Source: Deltaproteobacteria bacterium
GTDB lineage: Bacteria; Desulfobacterota; SM23-61
Direction of reading: 5' to 3'
Length of the DNA: 10,560 nucleotides
Assembly: GCA_029857975.1 (NCBI GenBank)
Contig: JAOUFX010000048.1
Span: 1 to 10,560, forward strand
A program made the position numbers and the translations under genes. Shown here in pieces: positions 1 to 7,904 of the stretch (position 1 is the first letter of the stretch; each line of letters opens with the position of its first letter). The notes under the pieces are model-generated. The model was given only the letters and a program-made list of their open reading frames with translations. It had not been told where the DNA came from and made no database searches.

Positions 1-269
1 TGAAGAAAATCAAGCTTGAAGAGGAGATCGGTATCCTCAACCTTCTTGCGGACTACCGGTGTCCGCCCTTCCCCTATTGAAACAGGTTCGACCTGCTGGG
101 GAAGGCCGAAAGCTTCGCGATATCTCCAAATAGAAAGGTCGCGACGGGCAAGTTGTTTTTTGGAGAAAAATCCATGGGGTTCAACGTGGAGAAAACTGCC
201 GCAGGAGCACCGGAAAAGCTTTTCGCTCAGGGAATATTTATTCCCGCAGGTAAAACAAGTATAGGCCAT
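1..269 (-). CDS. thrC: Threonine synthase, N-terminal part (runs off left edge)
   Basis: This is an open minus-strand frame of 89 codons with no stop before the window edge. Threonine synthase is a PLP enzyme that converts O-phosphohomoserine to threonine. The visible part shows an N-terminal zinc ribbon, with Cys5-x2-Cys8 and Cys21-x-Cys23. It continues with a Trp-Arg-Tyr segment, then Gly-Glu-Gly-Arg-Thr-Pro, which matches the GEGxTPL phosphate-pocket motif that precedes the catalytic core of zinc-ribbon threonine synthases. The frame ends at about FKLDFL, just before the expected PTGSFKDRG lysine motif, which lies outside the window. The start ATG (267-269) follows AAAGAGGTG at suitable spacing. 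It lies 25 bases after the deacylase stop, so the two are probably co-transcribed. A related zinc-ribbon PLP lyase cannot be excluded without the rest. Confidence 0.8.
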   Translation of the reverse strand, partial: MAYTCFTCGNKYSLSEKLFRCSCGSFLHVEPHGFFSKKQLARRDLSIWRYREAFGLPQQVEPVSIGEGRTPVVRKKVEDTDLLFKLDFL

Positions 270-294
270 TGGGCACCTCTTTAAAATTTTTCAT

Positions 295-1917
295 CTAAGG
301 AAGAGACGTTCGGGAAAGCACCCGCCCTCCTCGCCGGCCCGTGAATCGTCCATTATCCACCGTATGGACCCCATTGACGATGACGTGCCGAATTCCTGTT
401 GGGTACTGGCGGGGTTCCTCGTAGGTAGCTCGGTCAATCACTGTTTCCGGATCAAATACAACAAGATCAGCTGCCTTTCCTTCAGCCAGCACTCCCCGAT
501 CTTTCAGGCCTAATCGCCTGGCAGGCCAAGAGGTCATCTTTCGTATGGCCTCCTCGAGGGACATATCCTTCCTTTCCCGTACATAACGCCCTAACACCCG
601 GGGGAAAGCTCCATAAACCCGCGGATGGGGTTTCCCGCCCAGGAGTCCATCGGTACAGATCATGCCGAGAGGATGGCGCAGCCCCATGACCATTTTCTCC
701 TCGTCCATGCTGAAAAGGATCATGCCCACCCGGCCTTCCTCTTCCAGCAGGATATCCAGGGCTGTCTCCGCAGGATCTTGCCCCTCCCTGCTGGCAATGG
801 CCGCAACTGATTTTCCCACCCAGGATTGGTTCTTAGGACTCGCCACAGAGGAAATGATGATATTTTCCCAGCCGACATAATTAGCGTAGTTCTCCCATGA
901 AGGTCCCTGTGGGTCTAGAAGTGGGGGGTTGATGAACTGTTCGCGGATTTGAGCTCGCAGAGCGGGATCTTTGAGCTGCTGGATTGTTTTCTGTGTGCCC
1001 CCGGCCAAAGCCCAGGGCGGAAGTATGGCTAGGAACATAGTGCTCCCGGCGGTATAAGGGTAGATGTCGAAGGTAATATCCAACCCTTCCCGGTAAGCCT
1101 TGTCTACTGCCTCCAGGGCGAGCTCCATCTTAGGCCAGTTGCGGTTGCCCGCCGCTTTAAAGTGGGAGATGTGTAACGGGATCTCGGCTTCTCTGGCCAT
1201 GGAAATTACCTCATCGATGGACTCCAGCAGGCGGTCGCCACCGCTGCGGATATGGACCACCCAGAACCCTCCCATCCGGCCGCAGGTGCGGAAAAGGCTG
1301 ATTAGTTCGTCTCGTCGGGAAAAGATGCAGGGCATGTAGATCATCCCCAGGGAGATTCCCAGAGCGCCCTCTTCCATGGCCTGACGAACTTGATCTTCCA
1401 TGGCTTTGATCTGGTTGCCGTCAGCTAATACGTTTTCCAGGCCCATCACCACCATGCGGACGTTTCCCTGAGGGACCAGTAGAGCCAGATTCGGACCCGC
1501 GGGAACGGCAGCCAACCGTTCCGCATACTGGCCGAGGCTTTCCCAGTCCCATGAGATAGGCGGGTCTCCGCTCAGTCCAGCCATATACTGGCGCCACTGA
1601 ACCGCATGCTGCGGATGCATGGGGGCGGCGCCGATACCGTCTTGGCCCAGCAGTTCGGTGGTAATTCCCTGCATGAGTTTGGGGAGTAACTCGGGCTCCA
1701 CTAAAATCATTAGATCCGAATGGCTGTGGGTATCGATAAAACCAGGGGCCACCACCGCGCCGGCAGCGGAGATCTCCCGTGAGGCCACCCCTTTTCCCAC
1801 CTGCCCCACCCGCACAATCCGGTCTCCCTGAAGGGCAAGGTCGGCCAGCCAGCCGGGCCGGCCTGTCCCATCAATAACCGTTCCTCCAATAATCGCCAGA
1901 TCGAAAATAGTAATCAT
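295..1917 (-). CDS. N-acyl-D-amino-acid deacylase (D-aminoacylase), amidohydrolase family
   Basis: This 540-residue protein is predicted to hydrolyse N-acyl-D-amino acids to D-amino acid plus fatty or acetic acid in the cytoplasm. The amidohydrolase fold is visible: an N-terminal beta segment, then APGFIDTHSHSD (His64, His66 as metal ligands), His222 in VVHIRSGG, PLHISHFK (His249, His252), and ICTDG (Asp423, the catalytic-Asp position). These are followed by the family-typical HPRVYGAFPRVLGRYVRE segment and a C-terminal ADLVVFDP strand. The frame is open a further 32 codons upstream, but that extension is cysteine/basic-rich and unlike the family. The chosen ATG begins MITIFDLAIIGGTVIDGTG, the usual N-terminus. 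A GGAGG directly abuts it, and an AGGA lies 7 bases upstream. In A. faecalis D-aminoacylase a bridging cysteine sits in GNCG; here the same place reads GQDG (Asp93). The exact substrate is therefore uncertain. It lies downstream of the MFS gene and 25 bases upstream of threonine synthase. Confidence 0.88.
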   Translation of the reverse strand: MITIFDLAIIGGTVIDGTGRPGWLADLALQGDRIVRVGQVGKGVASREISAAGAVVAPGFIDTHSHSDLMILVEPELLPKLMQGITTELLGQDGIGAAPMHPQHAVQWRQYMAGLSGDPPISWDWESLGQYAERLAAVPAGPNLALLVPQGNVRMVVMGLENVLADGNQIKAMEDQVRQAMEEGALGISLGMIYMPCIFSRRDELISLFRTCGRMGGFWVVHIRSGGDRLLESIDEVISMAREAEIPLHISHFKAAGNRNWPKMELALEAVDKAYREGLDITFDIYPYTAGSTMFLAILPPWALAGGTQKTIQQLKDPALRAQIREQFINPPLLDPQGPSWENYANYVGWENIIISSVASPKNQSWVGKSVAAIASREGQDPAETALDILLEEEGRVGMILFSMDEEKMVMGLRHPLGMICTDGLLGGKPHPRVYGAFPRVLGRYVRERKDMSLEEAIRKMTSWPARRLGLKDRGVLAEGKAADLVVFDPETVIDRATYEEPRQYPTGIRHVIVNGVHTVDNGRFTGRRGGRVLSRTSLP

Positions 1918-1992
1918 CCTCCTTTCCTGTCGGTCGGGGGCAACGATAATCTGAAGTTTTAACTTGGAGAAGCCAGCGCCGCAACATCTCTT

Positions 1993-2032
1993 ACCGCCTA
2001 AGCAAATAACCAATTCCCAGTTCTTAGGCGGT
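1993..2032. repeat. 10-bp perfect inverted repeat between transporter and deacylase genes
   Basis: ACCGCCTAAG (1993-2002) and CTTAGGCGGT (2023-2032) are exact reverse complements around a 20-base AT-rich loop. They sit in the 137-base gap between the MFS stop and the deacylase start. No T-tract follows the stem in the direction of transcription, so it is not a typical intrinsic terminator. It may be an mRNA processing or stability hairpin, or a protein-binding palindrome. Confidence 0.55.
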
Positions 2033-2054
2033 GGAAAGGGTTATAATATTCCGT

Positions 2055-3257
2055 TCAATTACGGCTACCCCGTAACAGGATAGAACAGATGAAAGTTACC
2101 GCAACCAGAGAAGCCCCGGCAAGGGAAAAACTGTAATAGAAGCCCAGATGATCAATCAAATAGCCCATGAGCGGAGTAAGCAGTCCCCCGCCTTCCATGC
2201 TGCCGAAGAAATAGATTCCCAGGACCGTCGAACGATTACGGGTAGAAGTCTGCCCGATAATATAGGCTTCCGATACGGGCATGCGCACATAAATAATCGT
2301 GCCGATGGTAAGCAGTAGAAGGCTGACCCCCCAGGTAGAAGAGACCCAGTTGAGCAGGTAAAGAACCGGACCGGAGATAAAGCAAATCGTCAGCATCACC
2401 GGCACTCTTCCCCAGCGGTCGGAGAGGTATCCTCCCAGGGGACTCATCCAGAGACCCGCGGCGTAGAGAAAGGCGAAAAAGGCTCCGGCTGTTTCCTTGC
2501 TATACCCGCCATGGTCGACTAAAAACAGGGGGATAAAAGACATCGTGGCAAAAATCATGGCGCCGGTGAAAGTGCTTAAGACAATGAAAATGACAAGGTG
2601 GCGCAAACGGCCCGGCACGTGCGGTTCTTCTTGATGCCCCCGGGTGCTTCCAGGCTCAGTTGGCTGGGAAGTTTTCTGTTTTCCCAGGACCACATAAATC
2701 AGAATGCCAAAGGCGGTGGTGGGAACAGCGAGTCCGATAAACGATCCCCGCCAACCCCATGAAGCCGCGATGGCGGTGGCAATCAGAGGAGCTAAAAAGA
2801 AACTGGCGCTGCCGCCGACCATATGAAGACCCAGGGCCCGGCCCCGATTTCCGGGGTGAACTAATGCGGAAATCATCGGAGGGGAAGCGGGATGATAGCC
2901 GCCCCCCAGCAGGCCCATAAGGATCAGGAAGATAATCATTAATAAAAAAGTTTGAGACAGGCCGACAAAAAATCCTGCCAGGGCCACCCCGCAAATACCG
3001 ATGGTAATCATGAGTCGCGGCCCGATTCGATCCGTTAGCCAGCCGGCCGGCAATTGGCCGAAGCCATAGGACAGGCTGAAGGCGGAAACCACCCACCCGG
3101 ACTGGGTGTAATCAAGGGAAAAGTCGCTGCGGATCATCGGCAAAAGGGGGATGGGCAAGGCGGTCAACAGGTGATGCCCGAAGTGGGCCAGAATAAACAG
3201 GGGGAGCAGCCCTGAAAAAAGGGACCGCAGCCCGTTTTTATTATTGGAAAATTCCAT
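2055..3257 (-). CDS. MFS transporter, 12-TM, fosmidomycin-resistance-like subgroup
   Basis: This 400-residue integral inner-membrane protein has alternating hydrophobic segments consistent with twelve helices in two six-helix halves. The halves are joined by a polar cytoplasmic loop at about residues 192-220, rich in Gln, Pro, Arg and His. The MFS motif A after TM2 is visible as GWLTDRIGPR (72-81) and recurs in the second half as GGYLSDRWGRV (275-285), as expected from internal duplication. The segment GGGYHPASPP (118-127) followed by NRGRALGLHMVGGS resembles fosmidomycin-resistance (Fsr)-type exporters. The substrate cannot be read from sequence. Its place between a methyltransferase-like gene and an N-acyl-D-amino-acid deacylase suggests a small organic acid or acylated amino acid, by inference only. 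The ATG at 3257 has only a weak purine-rich Shine-Dalgarno (AAGAGA), so translation may depend on the upstream gene 59 bases away. Confidence 0.85.
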   Translation of the reverse strand: MEFSNNKNGLRSLFSGLLPLFILAHFGHHLLTALPIPLLPMIRSDFSLDYTQSGWVVSAFSLSYGFGQLPAGWLTDRIGPRLMITIGICGVALAGFFVGLSQTFLLMIIFLILMGLLGGGYHPASPPMISALVHPGNRGRALGLHMVGGSASFFLAPLIATAIAASWGWRGSFIGLAVPTTAFGILIYVVLGKQKTSQPTEPGSTRGHQEEPHVPGRLRHLVIFIVLSTFTGAMIFATMSFIPLFLVDHGGYSKETAGAFFAFLYAAGLWMSPLGGYLSDRWGRVPVMLTICFISGPVLYLLNWVSSTWGVSLLLLTIGTIIYVRMPVSEAYIIGQTSTRNRSTVLGIYFFGSMEGGGLLTPLMGYLIDHLGFYYSFSLAGASLVAVTFICSILLRGSRN

Positions 3258-3316
3258 CTTTTTTCTCTTGACTTCGGATCAGGATGATGGAGGAAGGGCT
3301 GGTTCCGGCCTCGAAA

Positions 3317-4339
3317 TCACGATTTTTCTTTAAGAGACATCAACGCCAGCATGTTTTCCAGGGGTACGTCCTTGGCAAAATCACACCCGACCGTGAGGAT
3401 GTATCCGGCCGATTGGCCCCAGGCGGCCAGGCAAGCTTTGGCCTCTGCTACCACTTCCTCCGGTTTTCCGGACCAGAAAGCCCCTGTGGGAGAGACATTA
3501 CCGGCCAAACAAATCTTTCCTCCCAGGATTTTTTGGGCGGCGCCCAGGTCCACTTTATTTTCCAGGCTGAAACAATTCGGGCCGATCTGTAAAACATCCT
3601 GAAGGATTTTGGAAGTGTTGCCACAGATGTGCACCATGCTGTACTTTCTCTTGGCTCTGACTCTTTGCACCAGGTCCTGGAGCGCGGGGGCAGCGAATTG
3701 GCGGAAGGTGGGAGGGGAGATCAGGTCTCCCGAGGCCGCGGGGTCGGAAAAATTGGCGCCCAAAATATCCCCGTGCTCTAAAACGGGTTCCAACAAAGCC
3801 CAGATCATATCCGTGGAGAATTGGATGAGTTTTAGAAGCCGCTGGGGGTCATTGATAGTTGCCATCATGGTAGTTTCCATGCCCAGGATGCGGGCCGAGA
3901 AAGTAAAAGGAGCCCATTGGGTGGGGAGGATCATCGTTTTCTTACCGATGGCCCCGGCGATGAGGTGGTGGGAGGTGATAATCCCCTGCATGAGAGGACT
4001 CTTAAGAACTTTGGCGATGCTAAGTTGGTCTATGTCATCCAGGCTTTTTATCACCGTGCCCTGGAGCGCCGGGCCATCGGAGGAATCGTCTTTGATGGAG
4101 CAGCCTAAAAGATGGAGGGGATAATTGATCAAGTTTGAGCCCGTCCAGAGCAGGTCATGTTCGAATTGATGGAAGTATTGAATGAACACGTCGGCGATCT
4201 GGGCTGGATCTTCCTTGATCGCGGCGAAAGTTTTTCCCGCACGGTGTACGGCCCAGGCCCCCCCTCCGATCAGGGTCACAGGGACCCGGGGTGGATCCTG
4301 CAGCTCAAAAGCCATCTGGGCAATTTCTCTTCCAGTCAT
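3317..4339 (-). CDS. Uroporphyrinogen decarboxylase-family (MtaA/CmuA-like) corrinoid methyltransferase
   Basis: This 340-residue UroD-superfamily protein has a TIM-barrel architecture. It does not look like the heme-pathway decarboxylase. It carries the zinc-ligand pattern of methylcobamide:coenzyme M methyltransferases (MtaA, MtbA, CmuA): His237-x-Cys239 in VHICGNTSKIL and a distal Cys319 in LTVGCD, followed by PLENMLALM, where the family shows P-x-E-N. Other family marks are SDPAASGDLISP (198-209), where such proteins have DPxxSGDLISP, and SLENKVDL (258-265). The likely role is zinc-thiolate methyl transfer from a methyl-corrinoid protein to an unknown acceptor (CoM, tetrahydrofolate or other). 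The ATG at 4339 has a strong AAGGAGG with a 5-base spacer. It starts 15 bases after the aspS stop and so is probably in the same transcript. No corrinoid protein or reactivase gene is seen in the window, so the methyl donor must be encoded elsewhere. Confidence 0.85.
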   Translation of the reverse strand: MTGREIAQMAFELQDPPRVPVTLIGGGAWAVHRAGKTFAAIKEDPAQIADVFIQYFHQFEHDLLWTGSNLINYPLHLLGCSIKDDSSDGPALQGTVIKSLDDIDQLSIAKVLKSPLMQGIITSHHLIAGAIGKKTMILPTQWAPFTFSARILGMETTMMATINDPQRLLKLIQFSTDMIWALLEPVLEHGDILGANFSDPAASGDLISPPTFRQFAAPALQDLVQRVRAKRKYSMVHICGNTSKILQDVLQIGPNCFSLENKVDLGAAQKILGGKICLAGNVSPTGAFWSGKPEEVVAEAKACLAAWGQSAGYILTVGCDFAKDVPLENMLALMSLKEKS

Positions 4340-4354
4340 TTTTCCTCCTTCATC

Positions 4355-6133
4355 CTATTTCGGAGCCAACACCCTGAGGGAAAGTTCAGCCAGCTGCCGG
4401 CCATCCACGGTCGAGGGGGCCTCGGTGAGCAGGTCGGTGGCCTTCTGGGTTTTGGGAAAAGCAATTACATCACGGATGGACTCGGTCCCGGCCAGGATCA
4501 TGACCAGCCGGTCGAATCCAAAAGCAATTCCACCATGGGGAGGAGCCCCAAACTCTAAGGCCTCTAACAGGAAGCCGAATTTTTTCTTCGCCTCCTCCGG
4601 GTTAATTCCTAACTTTTCGAAGAGCAAAGATTGGACTTCCCGGCGATAGATACGCAGGCTCCCTCCGCCAACTTCCGACCCGTTGAGCACGAGATCATAG
4701 GCTTTGGCCCGGACTCTTTCCGGGGTATTGGAAAGCATGGGGAGATCTTCGTCCAAAGGGGAAGTAAAGGGATGATGCTTGGCCGTAAACCTCCCCTCGG
4801 CCTCATCATATTCCAAGAGGGGGAAATTTGTAATCCAGACAAAGGAGAAGATGCCTTCGGGAATTAAACCCAGCTGCTTCCCCAGCCTCAGCCGGAGGCG
4901 CCCCATGACATCGTTGACGACCGGGGGAGAATCGGCTATAAATAAAATGATATCTTCCGGGGTGAGTTGCCAAACTTCTCTTAAAGCCGCTCGTTCTTCT
5001 TGGGATAAAAATTTGGCTATTGGCCCGCTCCACTCGTCAGCACCGATTTTGATCCAAGTCAAGCCCTTGGCTCCCAATTCCCTCGCCTGTTCATTGAACT
5101 CATCCAAATCTTTGCGGGAGAGGTTGCCCTGAACCTTCAAAGCCTTGACCGCTCCTCCCCGGTGGATCGTTTCGGCAAAGACTTTGAAGGCAGTATTCTT
5201 CAGGGTTTCCGTTACATCCTGCATCTCCAGGCCAAAGCGAATGTCCGGATTATCCACCCCATAGCGCGCCATGGATTCCTCGTAGGTTAACCGTGGGAAG
5301 GGCGCGGCCAGTGGAAGGCCCAGGGTATCCCGAAACAAAGCCTGCATCATTCCTTCCATGATCGAATAAATATTTTCCCGGTCAATGAAAGACATCTCAA
5401 TGTCGATCTGGGTGAATTCAGGCTGCCGGTCGGCCCGGAGGTCTTCATCTCGAAAGCACTTGACGATCTGAAAATAACGTTCAAAACCCGATATCATCAA
5501 GAGCTGCTTGAATAATTGCGGCGATTGGGGAAGAGCATAAAACTGGCCCGGGGTCACCCGGCTGGGGACTAAATAATCCCGGGCGCCCTCGGGTGTTGAC
5601 TTGGTCAAGAAAGGAGTCTCGATTTCTAAAAACCCGTGGCTATGTAGATAATCCCGAACGGACCTCGCCGCTCGATCCCGTAAGATAAGATTACGCTGCA
5701 TCTTCGGTCGGCGGAGGTCCAGGTATCGATATTTCAGCCGCAGGGTTTCCGCCACTTCGGCATCTTCATCGATAGCAAACGGAGGCGGGTTGGATTCACT
5801 CAGCACCTTCAAGTCCTCAGCCTGTACTTCCAACTGGCCGGTCTTTAATTCCGGGTTCTCCGTGCCAGCGGGGCGGGCGACTACTTTTCCTTGCACGGCG
5901 ATGACGTATTCGTTTCGCAAAGACGCGGCTTTGGCGTGGGCGCCGGGACTAAACTTGGGGTTGAAGACCACTTGAGCGATTCCCTCCCGGTCCCTGAGGT
6001 CAATGAATACCAGTCCTCCCAGGTCCCGCCTTCGGTTCACCCAGCCCATAAGAGTTACTTCTTGGTCAATGTGCTCCGCTCGGAGATCTCCACAATAACA
6101 GGTTCGTTTCCAGTCCCCCAAGGCCTCGCCCAA
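4355..6133 (-). CDS. aspS: Aspartyl-tRNA synthetase, bacterial type
   Basis: AspRS charges tRNA-Asp with aspartate in the cytoplasm. Numbering here counts from an upstream in-frame ATG at 6190. Domains in order are the OB-fold anticodon-binding domain (about 25-135, with [11 protein letters not shown] and RRRDLGG), then class II motif 1 ([20 protein letters not shown]). QSPQ at 222-225 follows, then motif 2 ([16 protein letters not shown], 247-261). After these come the bacterial-type GAD insertion (about 310-440), KHHPFT, and motif 3 (GIAFGFDRL, 554-562). The ATG at 6190 gives 611 residues but has no Shine-Dalgarno. The TTG at 6133 has GGAG with an 8-base spacer and gives 592 residues beginning [11 protein letters not shown], close to the usual bacterial length and N-terminus, so I prefer it. 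The 3' end lies 15 bases before the methyltransferase gene. Discrimination between tRNA-Asp and tRNA-Asn is unclear (Leu57, Gly109). Confidence 0.96.
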   Translation of the reverse strand: MGEALGDWKRTCYCGDLRAEHIDQEVTLMGWVNRRRDLGGLVFIDLRDREGIAQVVFNPKFSPGAHAKAASLRNEYVIAVQGKVVARPAGTENPELKTGQLEVQAEDLKVLSESNPPPFAIDEDAEVAETLRLKYRYLDLRRPKMQRNLILRDRAARSVRDYLHSHGFLEIETPFLTKSTPEGARDYLVPSRVTPGQFYALPQSPQLFKQLLMISGFERYFQIVKCFRDEDLRADRQPEFTQIDIEMSFIDRENIYSIMEGMMQALFRDTLGLPLAAPFPRLTYEESMARYGVDNPDIRFGLEMQDVTETLKNTAFKVFAETIHRGGAVKALKVQGNLSRKDLDEFNEQARELGAKGLTWIKIGADEWSGPIAKFLSQEERAALREVWQLTPEDIILFIADSPPVVNDVMGRLRLRLGKQLGLIPEGIFSFVWITNFPLLEYDEAEGRFTAKHHPFTSPLDEDLPMLSNTPERVRAKAYDLVLNGSEVGGGSLRIYRREVQSLLFEKLGINPEEAKKKFGFLLEALEFGAPPHGGIAFGFDRLVMILAGTESIRDVIAFPKTQKATDLLTEAPSTVDGRQLAELSLRVLAPK

Positions 6134-6235
6134 TTTTTCGTCTCCATTCTCAAATTTAAATTCAATCGGACGCAGATTTACGCCGATCATTATTTTTTTA
6201 GTCTATCCTGATAATCTGGGTTTACCCTCCACTAC

Positions 6236-7492
6236 TTACTGCTTACTTTTGTTTTCCACAATCCTTATTATTTCCCCTAAGGGAATTTCCTCTTGAACTT
6301 TGGTGGCCATATTTCGGATGATGACCTGATTTTTCTTCAATTCTTCTTCTCCCAAAATCAGGACCAAGGGGGTTTTCATGCGGTCGGCTTGGCGCATCTG
6401 GCTTTTCAAGCTTTTTTCTTCATAATCTACTTCCGCCCAAATCCCATTATCGCGCAATTCCTGCGCTAAGGAAAAGCCTCTCCGCCGGGCCTTATCCCCC
6501 AAAGTCGCCAGAAAAATCTGGGGGTGCCGGGCGAGACTTCTTTTCCCGGGTAAAAGCATGATCAACCGCTCCATGCCGATGGCAAACCCGATCCCCGGAA
6601 CGGCCGGCCCTCCTATCTCTTCGGCCAGGGCATCATACCTGCCTCCGCCCGAGACGGCGTTTTGGGCCCCCAGTTCACCGGCGACCACTTCGAAGGCCGT
6701 CCGGGTGTAATAGTCCAAACCCCGGACCATCCTGGGATTGACGGCATAGGATAGGCGGAGGTCATCCAGGAGAGTTTTTACCCGCTCAAAGTGATTGCGG
6801 CATTCCGGGCAGAGAAAGCTCAAAACCTCCGGCGCTTCAGTTAAGGCTGCCTGACAATCCTCGTTCTTGCAGTCAAAAATGCGCAGCGGGTTGGTTTCCA
6901 GCCTCCGCTGGCAATCCTCGCATAGTGAATTCCTTTTGGTCTGGAGAAAGGTTTGAATCTCTTTTTTATAAGGGGAGCGACACTGGGGACATCCCAGGGA
7001 ATTGATTTGCAGGCTGAGGTTTTCAATTCCCAAAGCTCCCAGGTAGCGCATCAGCATGACCAAAATTTCCGCATCGGCCCAGGCCTCTTGAACACCCAAA
7101 ATTTCGGCGTCGATTTGGTGAAATTGACGGTAACGCCCTTTCTGCGGGCGTTCGTAGCGGAACATGGGACCGACAAAATAATATTTGCCCACGGGATTTT
7201 TTTGGTTTAGCCCATGTTCTAAATAGGCACGCACGATCGAAGCCGTCGCTTCCGGCCGCAGGGTCAGTGAGTCTCCATCGCGGTCCAGAAAGGTATACAT
7301 CTCTTTCCCCACGATGTCCGTGGCCTCGCCGATCGAACGGGCAAAAAGCTCTGTCCGTTCGAGAAGAGGGATGCGAAATTCCGAGAATCCAAATAGCCCG
7401 AATATTCTTCGGGCCTCGCTCTCCGCCAACTGCCATTTCTCAACCTCTCCGGGAAGAATATCTTTGAAGCCCCGGATTCCTTTGATTTGCAA
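6236..7492 (-). CDS. hisS: Histidyl-tRNA synthetase
   Basis: This 418-residue class II synthetase charges tRNA-His. It begins MQIKGIRGFKDILPGE, the standard HisRS N-terminus, so the TTG start at 7492 is well supported. An AAGGGG Shine-Dalgarno lies 8 bases upstream. Visible motifs are TLRPEAT (77-83), motif 2 (FRYERPQKGRYRQFHQ, 111-126), the HisRS-specific RGLDYYTRTAFE (257-268, with the catalytic Arg257), SGGGRYDAL (281-289) and motif 3 (GIGFAIGMERL, 300-310). The C-terminal anticodon-binding domain is about 325-418. The insertion domain contains four paired-cysteine motifs (Cys168/171, 191/194, 208/213, 228/231), which could form zinc knuckles. Such cysteines occur in many HisRS of this type. 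hisS is the first gene of the aaRS cluster, preceded by a sigma70-like promoter and a roughly 127-base leader. Confidence 0.97.
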   Translation of the reverse strand: MQIKGIRGFKDILPGEVEKWQLAESEARRIFGLFGFSEFRIPLLERTELFARSIGEATDIVGKEMYTFLDRDGDSLTLRPEATASIVRAYLEHGLNQKNPVGKYYFVGPMFRYERPQKGRYRQFHQIDAEILGVQEAWADAEILVMLMRYLGALGIENLSLQINSLGCPQCRSPYKKEIQTFLQTKRNSLCEDCQRRLETNPLRIFDCKNEDCQAALTEAPEVLSFLCPECRNHFERVKTLLDDLRLSYAVNPRMVRGLDYYTRTAFEVVAGELGAQNAVSGGGRYDALAEEIGGPAVPGIGFAIGMERLIMLLPGKRSLARHPQIFLATLGDKARRRGFSLAQELRDNGIWAEVDYEEKSLKSQMRQADRMKTPLVLILGEEELKKNQVIIRNMATKVQEEIPLGEIIRIVENKSKQ

Positions 7493-7549
7493 AGCAAATT
7501 CCCCTTGTTTAAGAAAAGTCTTTTCCCGCGGAATACTCCGAGTATGTTG

Positions 7550-7586
7550 AAAAAAAGAAAAGCGCTGCTCGCATAGCGAATCTTTT
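7550..7586 (-). terminator. Candidate attenuator hairpin with U-tract in the hisS leader
   Basis: Read on the minus strand, AAAAG-ATT-CGCT pairs with AGCG-CTTTT around the loop ATGCGAGC. This gives 5+4 base pairs with a 3-base bulge. It is followed by C and seven T residues (7556-7550). It begins roughly 33 bases after the predicted transcription start of hisS, in the right place for transcription attenuation of hisS-aspS. The stem is modest, and no T-box consensus (AGGGTGGNACCGCG) is present in the leader, so the regulatory mechanism is unknown. Confidence 0.35.
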
Positions 7587-7625
7587 TGATCTTTATCTTG
7601 AAAAATTTACCAATAATTTGCTCTG

Positions 7626-7654
7626 ATAATAGCCAACAAACCCTTGAAAGTCAA
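7626..7654 (-). promoter_or_regulatory. hisS: Sigma70-type promoter for hisS-aspS operon
   Basis: On the minus strand TTGACT (7654-7649) is followed by a 17-base spacer and TATTAT (7631-7626), each a close match to the -35 and -10 consensus. The predicted start is near 7619, giving a leader of about 127 bases before the hisS TTG. The -35 box sits inside the perfect palindrome CCCTTGACTTTCAAGGG (7641-7657, 7-bp arms, 3-base centre). The palindrome could be an operator, or a hairpin that stops read-through from upstream. Confidence 0.6.
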
Positions 7655-7717
7655 GGGAAAGCCTCCTTGCCTACCTTCACTTTCCAATAGGTTGATGAAT
7701 TTACTTTGGTTAACGGA

Positions 7718-7904
7718 GCCCGGACGGGAGGGTGATGAAAGAGGGGGCACCGGCGGGAAAAAGATCTGTTGCGGCCCCGTGGTTACCTTCCGCCAAGGAA
7801 GGCGGAATCGAAGGAAATGAGGGCATTCTCGGCGGCAGCCCCGCCCTGTCCTTTGAAAGGATCACTGCCTTGTGCTCCCGAGAGATTCACCCTCCCGTCC
7901 GGGC
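7718..7904. repeat. 187-bp GC-rich palindromic element with perfect 18-bp terminal inverted repeats; candidate structured RNA
   Basis: GCCCGGACGGGAGGGTGA (7718-7735) and its exact reverse complement (7887-7904) enclose 151 bases that fold further. GGGGGCAC (7742-7749) faces GTGCTCCC (7871-7878) with one G-T pair. TTCCGCC (7788-7794) pairs with GGCGGAA (7801-7807) around a 6-base loop near the midpoint. TCCTT-TGA-AAGGA (7849-7861) forms a side hairpin. The result is a long rod. Plus-strand RNA would pair slightly better, because the G-T becomes a wobble pair while the minus strand has A-C. It is sharply more GC-rich than its AT-rich flanks. The open plus-strand frame crossing it (7732-8067) shows no recognisable protein. 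It could be a non-coding RNA (6S-like rods have this size) or a non-autonomous palindromic repeat. No RNA family motif was recognised. Confidence 0.55.

Noticed and set aside
16..264. 82-residue plus-strand open frame
   Set aside because: It is antisense to the threonine synthase N-terminus, whose zinc ribbon and GEGxTP motif are clear on the minus strand.
7493..7620. T-box riboswitch in the hisS leader
   Set aside because: The AGGGTGGNACCGCG element and a specifier-type stem were not found.
7714..7730. RNase P RNA core motif (GTCCGGGCTCC on the minus strand)
   Set aside because: The preceding GAGGAAA and the distal ACAGAACCCGGCTTA are absent, so the short match is taken as chance.
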